Below, one piece after another: positions 9,831-17,406 of a stretch of 64,000 nucleotides of DNA. The DNA lies in assembly GCF_014651695.1 (NCBI RefSeq), contig NZ_BMXJ01000008.1, positions 186,001 through 250,000 of the forward strand, read 5' to 3'. The stretch comes from Nocardiopsis terrae. GTDB lineage: Bacteria > Actinomycetota > Actinomycetes > Streptosporangiales > Streptosporangiaceae. The position numbers and the translations under genes were made by a program. The stretch's first letter is position 1. Each line of letters opens with the position of its first letter. The notes beneath the pieces were generated by a model. It was not told the DNA's origin, did no database searches, and saw nothing but the letters and a program-made list of their open reading frames with translations.

Positions 9831-9969
9831 GACGGTACACTCGGTGCCGGACGCATACCAAATCCCGTCCGCGCGGCGGAGGCGGATGATGGGAGACTGG
9901 TGGACGGGTCGACGGGCCCCGGGCAGGCGACCGCAGTGGCCGCACGGCAGCGGAAGTGGAGGTGGGGGC

Positions 9970-10305
9970 TTGGTTTCCAGGGGAACGTCCAGGGGACAGG
10001 AGCACCCGGTTCTGGGCGACGTGGATCTGGTCACGGTCCTGTCCGCGCTCGCCGAACCCACCCGGCTGCGGATCGTGTGCATGCTCGCGGACTTCGAGGG
10101 TGAGCGGGCGTGGAAGGACATCGAACTGCCGATCGCGCAGTCGACCCTGAGCCACCACCTGAAGATCCTGCGCAACGCCGGCCTCGTGCAGAACCGGACC
10201 GAGGGCACGCGCTGCTACGTCTCGTTGCGCGACCACGAGGTCGAGGGCCGGTTCCCCGGGCTGCTGGAGACGGTGCTGAACTGCCGGGATCCGCACGCGC
10301 CCTAG
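9970..10305 (+). CDS. ArsR-family winged-helix regulator
   Basis: About 111 residues. VDLVTVLSALAEPTRLRIVCML, then ELPIAQSTLSHHLKILRNAGLV, then a wing with TEGTRCYVSLR form the standard ArsR/SmtB fold. The usual metal-binding Cys pair in helix 3 is absent (IAQSTLSHH), so a non-metal signal is likely. The TTG at 9970 has GGAGGTGGGGG upstream; an ATG at 9886 would add a low-complexity Gly/Arg extension. It is divergent from the flavin oxidoreductase, with the palindrome at 9800-9830 between them. Confidence 0.85.
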   Translation: MVSRGTSRGQEHPVLGDVDLVTVLSALAEPTRLRIVCMLADFEGERAWKDIELPIAQSTLSHHLKILRNAGLVQNRTEGTRCYVSLRDHEVEGRFPGLLETVLNCRDPHAP

Positions 10306-10320
10306 GGTCGGGGCGTGCGG
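10291..10320 (+). terminator. Hairpin at the end of the ArsR gene
   Basis: CCGCACGC (10291-10298) pairs perfectly with GCGTGCGG (10313-10320). It overlaps the last codons and the stop of the ArsR gene. Probable terminator. Confidence 0.45.
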
Positions 10321-10750
10321 CCGCCGAACACGACCTGGGCGGCTCCGGCGGCCAGGACGCGTCATGTCTTCACTCACGCAGGCGCAACGAAGCCCGGACC
10401 CGCTGAGTTCCCGCTCCGGGGCCGGTTTTCTCCGCTCGGACGGCCTCTCCCCGTGGTCAGGTCCCCCGGGTGGTCGAGTCGCGAACCCGGCCCGGCCGGC
10501 TCGCAGCGGAGCGGTCCGGCAGAGGATGCCCCCCAGCCCTGGTTCCCCCTCTTGCAGGACCGAGGGACATCCACCCCCCTTTGAGACCGGGGTCTCCTTA
10601 CCCTCCGTTCCCCTTGGTGTCCCTCCGGCGACCCTGTGGGCCGGGAGGTGACCAGAGGATTCGGAGACCCCTTGGTGGCGAGTGGCATATCCACGTGCTC
10701 GGCGAACGTGAATTCCCCCGAATCCAATGCACTCGCTCACGGGCGGGTTG

Positions 10751-10792
10751 ATCCTTTCGGAAGTCCCCCTAAGTATTCACTTCCGTAAGGAT
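10751..10792. terminator. 14-bp inverted repeat, possible terminator or RNA structure
   Basis: ATCCTTTCGGAAGT (10751-10764) and ACTTCCGTAAGGAT (10779-10792) pair at 13 of 14 positions with a 14-nt loop. The plus strand continues CCCCCCTTTT, like a weak terminator tail. No adjacent gene ends here, so it could belong to an unseen transcript. Confidence 0.4.
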
Positions 10793-10906
10793 CCCCCCTT
10801 TTCGGTCCGCCTTCTCCTCGTGTGACGAACGTGGGAAAGCGGGCCCCTGTAGACGCACTGTATCGCCTCGCGGAACCATTCTGAACCCGCTCCTCGGGTA
10901 TGGCTG

Positions 10907-11089
10907 ATGGCGAACGCGAACCATCCGACGAACCCCGAAAACGGACGAATGCACGGAACGACGTATGCGTCTTGTCGGTGTCGCGACTGCTGCGGGCGCA
11001 AAGTCCGCTTCGGTCTGCCGGCCGACGCTCTGAGTATGCCTGAGAACGCCGGTGGTTCGCAGGCGTTCAGTGGCAATTCCCCAACTTGA
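10907..11089 (+). CDS. Possible 60-aa Cys-rich small protein
   Basis: The translation contains MHGTTYASCRCRDCCGRK. This recalls the 'HGT..GY..CRCxxCR' zinc-knuckle motif found in many small actinobacterial and phage proteins. The frame has no good ribosome site and is isolated in a mostly non-coding stretch, so it may be a remnant. I report it only because of the motif. Confidence 0.25.
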   Translation: MANANHPTNPENGRMHGTTYASCRCRDCCGRKVRFGLPADALSMPENAGGSQAFSGNSPT

Positions 11090-11996
11090 TTGTTCGGCGG
11101 GCCGGGGGAGTCGACCGTGCCGGTCACCGGTGGTCTCGGATTGGTCGAGGCGGGCGGGGCGGATCGCCTTTTGTTGGTGGTTTGGGCTCTTAAGTGATCG
11201 CTTGGTGGTCGCCGGGCGCCCCGGTCGGGGTTTTCGGCGGGGCAGCGGCGTGCGGGCACGGGAACGGGCGGGCGGATGGCGAACCGCGGGAACTCACACA
11301 TCAGGCGACCGGGCGGACGCGGCCGGTTGTGCCGTGGGTTTGCCGGGGTGTCCCGGCGCCCGCCCCGAGGTCCCCTGCGCGGCATGGGCCGACCACCGTT
11401 CCCGGACGGGCCGGTTCGTGCGCGGGCGGACGGGGCGTGATGTGTCCGCCGGACGCAGCGGTCGAGGCGGTTCGTCTCGCGGCGGTGCCGGGGCGTGCCA
11501 TTCGGAAGGCGAAGGGAGGCGGGGTGCCGGAAAAACAGGAAGCGTTTTCCTGATTGGCTTTCCCGAGGGCGTCGAGAATTGTTCCTCGGCGTGGGAGAAC
11601 GGTTGCGCCGGCTTCGGGAGTGCACCCGGCGCCCGCCCCCGCGCTCCTGCTTCGACGGCCCCGACCGGCCAGTGCCGCCCCGCCTCCGCGCGGGTCAAGG
11701 GCTATGCGGGTCCCGCATGGGGGCCGCTGCCCGACGGGCCCGCTGTCCGAGAGGCAGGTCTGGAAGGGTCCCAGCGCTGCGGGGGCCGAAGGCACGCCTC
11801 CGAGTGGAACGGGCGGCACGGCCCCGGACGGCTCCGGGCGGGCGCCGGTGGACCCGAGTGAAACGGCCGGTCAGGGGAAGGAGTGAGGGGCGAAAACCCC
11901 GAAACCCGAGTGTTTCGTGGCACCATGTGTGCCTCCCTGGCATCACACCACCCGAACGACGCTCTGCGCTTTCCCCCCGGCTTGGAGAGATCACCT

Positions 11997-14261
11997 GTGA
12001 AGATCGGCGATGAACTCGGCGGATACGAACTCCTGGAAGTACTCGGCAGGGGCGGGTTCGGCACGGTCTACCTCGGACGCGACAGCAGCGGTGCCCTCGG
12101 CGCGGTCAAGGTGCTGCACCACCACTACGCGGACAACCCGACGTTCCGGGCCCGGTTCAGGGCCGAGGTCGAGAACAGCAAGAAGGTCGCGGAGTTCTGC
12201 ATCGCCCGGGTGCTGGACGCCGACCCCGACGGGGACCCGCCGTGGGTGGTCACCGAGTACGTGGAGGGGCAGACCCTCCGGCAGGCCGTGCACTCCGACG
12301 GGGAGGACGGCGGCCCCCGCTCCGAGGGCGACCTCTACCGGATCGCCGTCGCCACCGCCACCGCGCTCACCGCCATCCACGCCTCCGGGGTGATCCACCG
12401 CGACTTCACCCCCTCCAACATCATGGTCGCCCCCGACGGCATCCGGGTGATCGACTTCGGGATCGCCCGCGCCCTGGAGAACAGCCCCGTCTCGGCGAGC
12501 GCCCTCCTGGGCACCCCGCGCTACATGGCACCCGAACAGTTCCTCGGCACCCGGGTCACCCCCGCGATCGACGTGTTCGCCTGGGGGTCGGTCATCGCCT
12601 TCGCCGGAACCGGCAAGGACGCCTTCGCCGGGGAGAACCTGGCCGTGACCCTGCGCAAGGTCCTGTTCGAGAAGCCCGACCTCAAGGGCCTGCCCGAGAA
12701 CCTCGCGGCGATCGTGCGCTGGTGCCTGTACAAGGACCCCCAGCTGCGTCCCACCTCCGACCGGCTCCTCGCCACCCTCCTGGGCGTGGAGGAACCGGAC
12801 AGCGGGAACTCCCCCGACATGCTGGCGGGCATCGGCGGGCGCCCCGGGCCCGACATCATGGCCATGGGCACACGCATCGGCCAGGGGAGCGGCACGATAG
12901 ACATCTCCGCGATCCCGACCATCACCCACGCTCCGCCCGACCGGGACGAGCTCTTCGAATTCGGCGGGGAGTCCTACTCCAGCGTCTCCGCGCTCGCCCG
13001 GGGCATCCAGCGCGACTGGGAGAAGGCGCTCGACCTCCTACGCAGTGCGCCGTTGCGGCAGGACCTGCTGCGCTGGTTGCCGGAGGAGCGTGAGCAGGCC
13101 CGCCGGATCGTCGCCCAGCTCCCGGAGGACTGGGGCGGCGCCGACGTGCAGGCCGTCAACCTCATCGCCGAACTCGACCCGGCCCTGCCCCCGCTCTTCC
13201 ACGGGCTCGACATGTCCTGGGGCGCCCTGTTCGGCACCCGGGACGGGAGGGCCTGGCCCTACCGGGACAGGACGCACGAGCGCCTCGTCCACCTCGTGGA
13301 ACACGGCAACCTCCTCGAACCGTTCAGCCGCCACCACTGCGTCCAGACCGACCACGACTGCGGCACGGACCGCGGCTGCGGGCGCTTCGCCCGGGTCGCC
13401 CGCCAGGCCCCGGTCATGTTCGACACCCTGCGCAAGTGCGAGGCGTGGCTGGAGCAGCTCGGCAAGGGGTTCGGGCTCGCCCCCGCCGAGATCCCGCCGT
13501 CGGGCCGCGGTGACCTGGTCCACATCCTGGCCACCGACCGCCGGGCGGGTCAGGGGCCGCCCGAGCTCGCGGACTGGGCGGTCAAGGGCATCCCGGAGGG
13601 TTCCGAACGCGACCAGGTGTACCGGGCCGTGCTCAACGCCGACGACCCCTGGCCCGCCGCGGTCGCCTTCCACGCCCATCGGGACGACTTCCGTGCGCTG
13701 GCGGAGCGGGTCGAGCAGGTGAACGAGTACCGGAGGGTGCGGCCGGAGGCGGAGCGGATCGCCGGGGAGAGGAAGCGCGTCACGGCCGAACTGGAACGGT
13801 TGGGGCGGCGCGACCCCGGGACGTTGGTGCGGTTCTTCTACGGCCTGGGCACGGTGCTGGTGGTGCTCGGTGCGCTGGCGGGCGTCGTGTACTGGGAAAG
13901 CCTGGCACTCCTGGCGGTGGTTCTGGTGGTGGCCGGGGTGCTGTTCGGGGTGATCGGGGCGTTGATGGCTCGCGACCACGAACAGTCGGTGCGGCGGGTG
14001 CGCCAGGAGCTGGCCGGCCTGCCGGAGGAGGCGGAGCCTCCGGTCGCGGGTCACCCGGCCGGGACGGACGGTACGGAGGCCGCGCCCGGATCCGGGGCCG
14101 CGGACGGTGCCGAGCCGGACCCGGCGGCGGGGGAGGGGAAGCGCTCCGGCGAGGGGCCCCTCGGGAGCGACCCGGAGGCCACGCTGGAGTGGTCCCCGAG
14201 CAGGAGCGCCGCGCAGAGCACGGCCGAACGCAACGACGAGCGGCTGGACGACTACCTGTAG
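11997..14261 (+). CDS. Ser/Thr protein kinase with C-terminal two-TM anchor
   Basis: 754 residues from a GTG preceded by GGAGAGA. The kinase domain is residues 1-265: Gly-loop GRGGFGTVY, Lys38 in AVKVLHH, catalytic loop HRDFTPSN (134-141) and DFG (153-155). The catalytic Asp is kept, but the Lys normally two residues later is Thr138, a variant seen in some actinobacterial kinases. The middle region (about 330-600) has RDWEKALDLL..DLLRWLP and a Cys/His-rich segment (HHCVQTDHDCGTDRGCGRF) that could bind metal. Two membrane helices at about 611-658 precede an acidic, disordered tail. The gene end overlaps the convergent MerR gene by 10 bp. Confidence 0.9.
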   Translation: MKIGDELGGYELLEVLGRGGFGTVYLGRDSSGALGAVKVLHHHYADNPTFRARFRAEVENSKKVAEFCIARVLDADPDGDPPWVVTEYVEGQTLRQAVHSDGEDGGPRSEGDLYRIAVATATALTAIHASGVIHRDFTPSNIMVAPDGIRVIDFGIARALENSPVSASALLGTPRYMAPEQFLGTRVTPAIDVFAWGSVIAFAGTGKDAFAGENLAVTLRKVLFEKPDLKGLPENLAAIVRWCLYKDPQLRPTSDRLLATLLGVEEPDSGNSPDMLAGIGGRPGPDIMAMGTRIGQGSGTIDISAIPTITHAPPDRDELFEFGGESYSSVSALARGIQRDWEKALDLLRSAPLRQDLLRWLPEEREQARRIVAQLPEDWGGADVQAVNLIAELDPALPPLFHGLDMSWGALFGTRDGRAWPYRDRTHERLVHLVEHGNLLEPFSRHHCVQTDHDCGTDRGCGRFARVARQAPVMFDTLRKCEAWLEQLGKGFGLAPAEIPPSGRGDLVHILATDRRAGQGPPELADWAVKGIPEGSERDQVYRAVLNADDPWPAAVAFHAHRDDFRALAERVEQVNEYRRVRPEAERIAGERKRVTAELERLGRRDPGTLVRFFYGLGTVLVVLGALAGVVYWESLALLAVVLVVAGVLFGVIGALMARDHEQSVRRVRQELAGLPEEAEPPVAGHPAGTDGTEAAPGSGAADGAEPDPAAGEGKRSGEGPLGSDPEATLEWSPSRSAAQSTAERNDERLDDYL

Positions 14262-15019
14262 GGGGCGGGGCCGACCGTGTTCAGGTAGACGTCCAGCCGG
14301 GTGGCCGCGGTGAGCATGGCGCGTCCCCGCGCGGTCAGCTTCCGCTGCCAGCCGTCCAGGGCTCCCGCCAGTTCGTCGGTACCTCCGGCGGTGCGGATCT
14401 GGTGGACCACCGTGGCGATGTGCTCCAGCGGGTAGCCCCCGCGTCTGAGGAGGTGGGCGAGATCGGCGTCGCGGACGTCGTTCGCGCCGAAACCGCGGTA
14501 TCCGGTCTCGGGGTCCCGCACGGGGGTGAGAATGCCGGCCTCCTCCCAGTTGCGCAGGGTCGCCGGGGTGACGTCGAGGCGGTGCGCCAGTTCGCCGATG
14601 GTGCGCAGGCCGGGGGCCCCGGGGCGGCCCGGGGCGGCGCTCCCTTCCGCTCCGGGGGCGGAGCCCGCTCCGGGGGCGGGCTCCTGCTCCCGGGCGGTCG
14701 CGGTCAGGTGGCCCACGGCCTCGCGTACGGCGTCGAGGGTCTGTCTGTCGCGGAGCAGTCGGCCGTGGCCGTGGTCGATGACCGTGAAGGCGTGGTCGAG
14801 GTCCCCCTCGTGGACCGCGTGCATGATCCGGCCGCCGTACGCGTACCCGAACGCCGCGACCAGGGCCAGGTAGGCGCGGAGCGCCGCCGCGTGCACTTCG
14901 GTGTAGACCCGGTATCCGCTGCTGGTGCGTTCGGCGGGCGGGATGAACCCGTCCCGCTCGTAGTTGCGGACCGCCTGGGCCGAGAGGCCGTGCTCGCGGG
15001 CGAGGTCGGAGGGTCGCAA
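14252..15019 (-). CDS. TioE-like MerR regulator with two HTH domains
   Basis: 255 residues. Residues 1-70 are a MerR helix-turn-helix (MRPSDLAREHGLSAQAVRNYERDGFIP). After a Pro/Gly/Ala-rich linker a second MerR-like HTH appears (IGELAHRLDVTPATLRNWEEAGIL), then a helical C-terminus. The double-HTH plan matches the TioE family of actinobacterial regulators. It lies 105 bp downstream of, and on the same strand as, a MATE exporter gene, so it probably regulates drug export. Its 3' end overlaps the convergent kinase gene by 10 bp. Confidence 0.85.
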   Translation of the reverse strand: MRPSDLAREHGLSAQAVRNYERDGFIPPAERTSSGYRVYTEVHAAALRAYLALVAAFGYAYGGRIMHAVHEGDLDHAFTVIDHGHGRLLRDRQTLDAVREAVGHLTATAREQEPAPGAGSAPGAEGSAAPGRPGAPGLRTIGELAHRLDVTPATLRNWEEAGILTPVRDPETGYRGFGANDVRDADLAHLLRRGGYPLEHIATVVHQIRTAGGTDELAGALDGWQRKLTARGRAMLTAATRLDVYLNTVGPAPYR

Positions 15020-15124
15020 GGCTCTCCCCTGTTCGAGGCTTCGGGGCGCGGGCTGCTGTTCGCACGTGCGGAGGTCTCAACAGTACTTCCGGGCAGGCGC
15101 TTGGCGGGGGCGTCCGGGCCCGCC

Positions 15125-16639
15125 TCAGGCGGGGGAGGGGCCGGGCGGTGTGCGGGTCAGCAGGAGGAAGCTCCCGCCCTGGCCGAGGACCAGGCCGAGG
15201 TTGGCCAGCGCGTAGGCCCACCAGAGCCAGGCCAGGCCGCCCGCCGCGGCCACGGGGAAGGCGGCCAGGGCCAGCAGGCCGAAGCACACCGCGAAGGCGT
15301 ACAGGGGCGGGGTGGTGCGCTTGAGCGCGAGCAGACCCATGCCGGGCATCGCCTGCACACCGTCGGCGAGGACGACCACGAACAGGGCGGGGACCAGTGC
15401 GGTGACCAGGGCCACGACCTCCGGGTCCGGTGTGAGGACCCCGACGACCGGGACGACCGCCGCCCTGACCAGGAGCATGCTCAGTGCGATGACCGGCAGC
15501 GCCAGGGCCAGCCCGGCGAGCAGTGTCCGCCTGACCTCGGCGAACCCCTTGTCCGAGCGGGTCTCGTCCCCCGCCGGGGAGGGCCGGCCGGGAGCCGGGG
15601 GGGTGTTCCGGGGCGCTGCCCGCGCGGCGCGGGCCATGAACGGGACCGCGGCCTGGCCGGTCGCGGTCGCGGGCAGGAAGACGAAGGTCACCAGGGTCAC
15701 CATGACCTGGTGGGCGGCGGCCTCGGTGGATCCGATCCGGGCCACCGCCATCGCGAGTAGGCCCAGCACCCCGAACTTGATGAGCATCGTCGAACCCATG
15801 GGCAGGCCGACCCGGGCGATGTGCCAGATCCCCGCCCAGTCCGGGGAGCCCGGGCCGAGGTTCTGCCCGGCCAGGACGGTTCCGCGCCGTAGCAGGGTGT
15901 GGGCCACGGCCGTGACCGCGAGCGCGGTCAGCAGGACGGCGAGTCCCGCGCCGGTGGCGCCCAGCCCGAGTACCAGGACCAGTGCGGGCACCAGCACCAC
16001 GGACAGGGCGGTGCCGACCAGGCCCACCGTCATCGCCTGTCCGGACCGGCCCAGGCCGATGAGCAGGGTGGTTGCACAGGCCTGGAAGGCGTTGGCGAGC
16101 AGGGCGAGCGCCATCAGGTACGGGAGGAGGCCGAAGGCCGCCACCGTCTGGTCGGGGACCCCGATCAGACGGGCGACCAACGGGACCGAGGCCACGACGG
16201 CGCTGCCGAGGAGGCCGATGCACAGGGCCAGCCAGAGGGCGTTGCGGACGGTGGGGACGAGCGCGGCCGGATCCTCGGAGTTGCCAGCCACGAAGGGCAT
16301 GGAACCGCGCAGCGCGCCCTGGACCACCATGGAGGCGGGGTTGTACAGGGCGACGGTCATCGCGTAGGCGGCGAGTACGGCGGTCCCGGTGTGGCCCAGA
16401 ACGCCCGCTGTGACCATGGTCCCGAAGACCGAGGCGGCCATGGAGAGATAGAGCGGAAAGGCCTTTCCGGCGATGTTACCGACCAGTCGGGGGAAGGCGG
16501 GTCGGGGTTCCCCGGTGAGCGGGGGCACGGGTGTCGGCGCGGTGGCCGTGGCGGGGGCTTCGTGCGGGGGCTCCGACGGGGATCCCGGCTGCTGCTCGGG
16601 GGTCTGATCGGTGGTGTCCCGCGGACGTTCGTCGGCCAT
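15125..16639 (-). CDS. MATE-family efflux transporter
   Basis: 504 residues with about 12 membrane helices in two related halves. A Pro/Ala-rich soluble N-terminus of about 45 residues precedes FPLYLSMAASVFGTMVTAGVLG. Features such as GRSGQAMTVGLVGTALSVVL and AAAHQVMVTLVTFVFLPATATGQAAVPF are typical of MatE transporters, which export cationic drugs using H+ or Na+. A cytosolic loop of about 40 residues (PAPGRPSPAGDETRSDKG) separates helices 8 and 9. The neighbouring TioE-like MerR gene suggests inducible export. An inverted repeat sits over the presumed promoter at 16673-16698. Confidence 0.9.
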   Translation of the reverse strand: MADERPRDTTDQTPEQQPGSPSEPPHEAPATATAPTPVPPLTGEPRPAFPRLVGNIAGKAFPLYLSMAASVFGTMVTAGVLGHTGTAVLAAYAMTVALYNPASMVVQGALRGSMPFVAGNSEDPAALVPTVRNALWLALCIGLLGSAVVASVPLVARLIGVPDQTVAAFGLLPYLMALALLANAFQACATTLLIGLGRSGQAMTVGLVGTALSVVLVPALVLVLGLGATGAGLAVLLTALAVTAVAHTLLRRGTVLAGQNLGPGSPDWAGIWHIARVGLPMGSTMLIKFGVLGLLAMAVARIGSTEAAAHQVMVTLVTFVFLPATATGQAAVPFMARAARAAPRNTPPAPGRPSPAGDETRSDKGFAEVRRTLLAGLALALPVIALSMLLVRAAVVPVVGVLTPDPEVVALVTALVPALFVVVLADGVQAMPGMGLLALKRTTPPLYAFAVCFGLLALAAFPVAAAGGLAWLWWAYALANLGLVLGQGGSFLLLTRTPPGPSPA

Positions 16640-17406
16640 GGCTTTCCTGTCGATGCGGTCTCAGAGGTTTCCCGGAAAAGTTATCAGCGCCTTTTCCGAA
16701 GATTCCCTGAGTTTTTGCTTCGGCGCTTGTCGTGTGCTCTGATCGAGGATTCTCCCTTTCTTGGGAAGGTGTTTTCTCGGGTGGGCGCGCACCCGGGGCG
16801 CCTGGGATGACCGCAGGTGCGGACGGCCGCCGTGGAGCAGGCCGCGGGACGGTTCGCGGGACCGATCCCACCCGGATCCGGACTGGAAGTGACCAGAAGC
16901 GGCCAGTGATGACGGTGTGACCGGGGATGCCTGTGTGGTTTCGGAACGGGTGCGCGAACGAACCCGGGCCGCGCGCTGGCCGGGACGCGGCAGGGTGGCG
17001 GGGACGGTCGCGGAACGGATCCGGCGGCAGGCGAGGGCGGCGGTGCGGGTCGGGGCGGGTGGTTGGCGGCGGACTGCACCGATTTCCTTTCCTTCTCATA
17101 ACGGACTCACCGAGGGTGTCCGGTGGAGGCGGCCCCGGATTCCGCCCCGCGGGCCGCTCCGGGCCGGACGCGCGCAGGCGCGGGGGCCTTGGCGAACAGG
17201 CGCTTCCGGTACTCCGGACGGGGTACGGGGGTCCCGTGGCGGAGGGGCGCGAGCCGGTGTGAATCGGTCCCGGGCGCACACGGAAAAGGGGGATCGCGGC
17301 ATCGGGTGCCCCACAAATTAGGTAGATTCGCAGAACCACGGGATCGAATGTGCTATCCCGGCACAGCCCACCACAACCGTCCCTGATGTGTGGAAAGCTG
17401 CCCCCA
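16640..17406. other. Divergent intergenic region, MATE / kinase-like gene
   Basis: About 770 bp, no credible gene. The left end carries the MATE promoter and inverted repeat. The right end must carry the promoter of the kinase-like gene at 17407. Frames in between are Arg/Gly-rich shadows. Confidence 0.45.
16673..16698 (-). promoter_or_regulatory. Candidate operator upstream of the MATE gene
   Basis: CGGAAAAG and CTTTTCCG form a perfect 8-bp inverted repeat with a 10-nt spacer, 34 bp upstream of the MATE start. On the coding strand the spacer holds GATAA, which could be part of a -10 box. A regulator bound here, for instance the TioE-like protein, could control export. Confidence 0.4.

Larger units (their letters stand above)
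10306..11996. other. 1.7-kb region with almost no coding signal
   Basis: Unusually long for this window. Long frames on either strand have Arg/Pro-rich, low-complexity translations and no ribosome sites. It contains an inverted repeat at 10751-10792 and one small candidate gene at 10907. The G+C content dips around 10740-11100. It ends with the kinase promoter region. Confidence 0.5.

Noticed and set aside
10777..11625. Minus-strand frame of 282 codons
   Set aside because: Arg/Pro/Ser-rich translation without domains, and no ribosome site.
13038..16223. Very long minus-strand open frame (over 1000 codons)
   Set aside because: It is antisense to the kinase gene and out of frame with the MerR and MATE genes. 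The translation is Arg/Pro/Gly-rich, a known G+C artefact.
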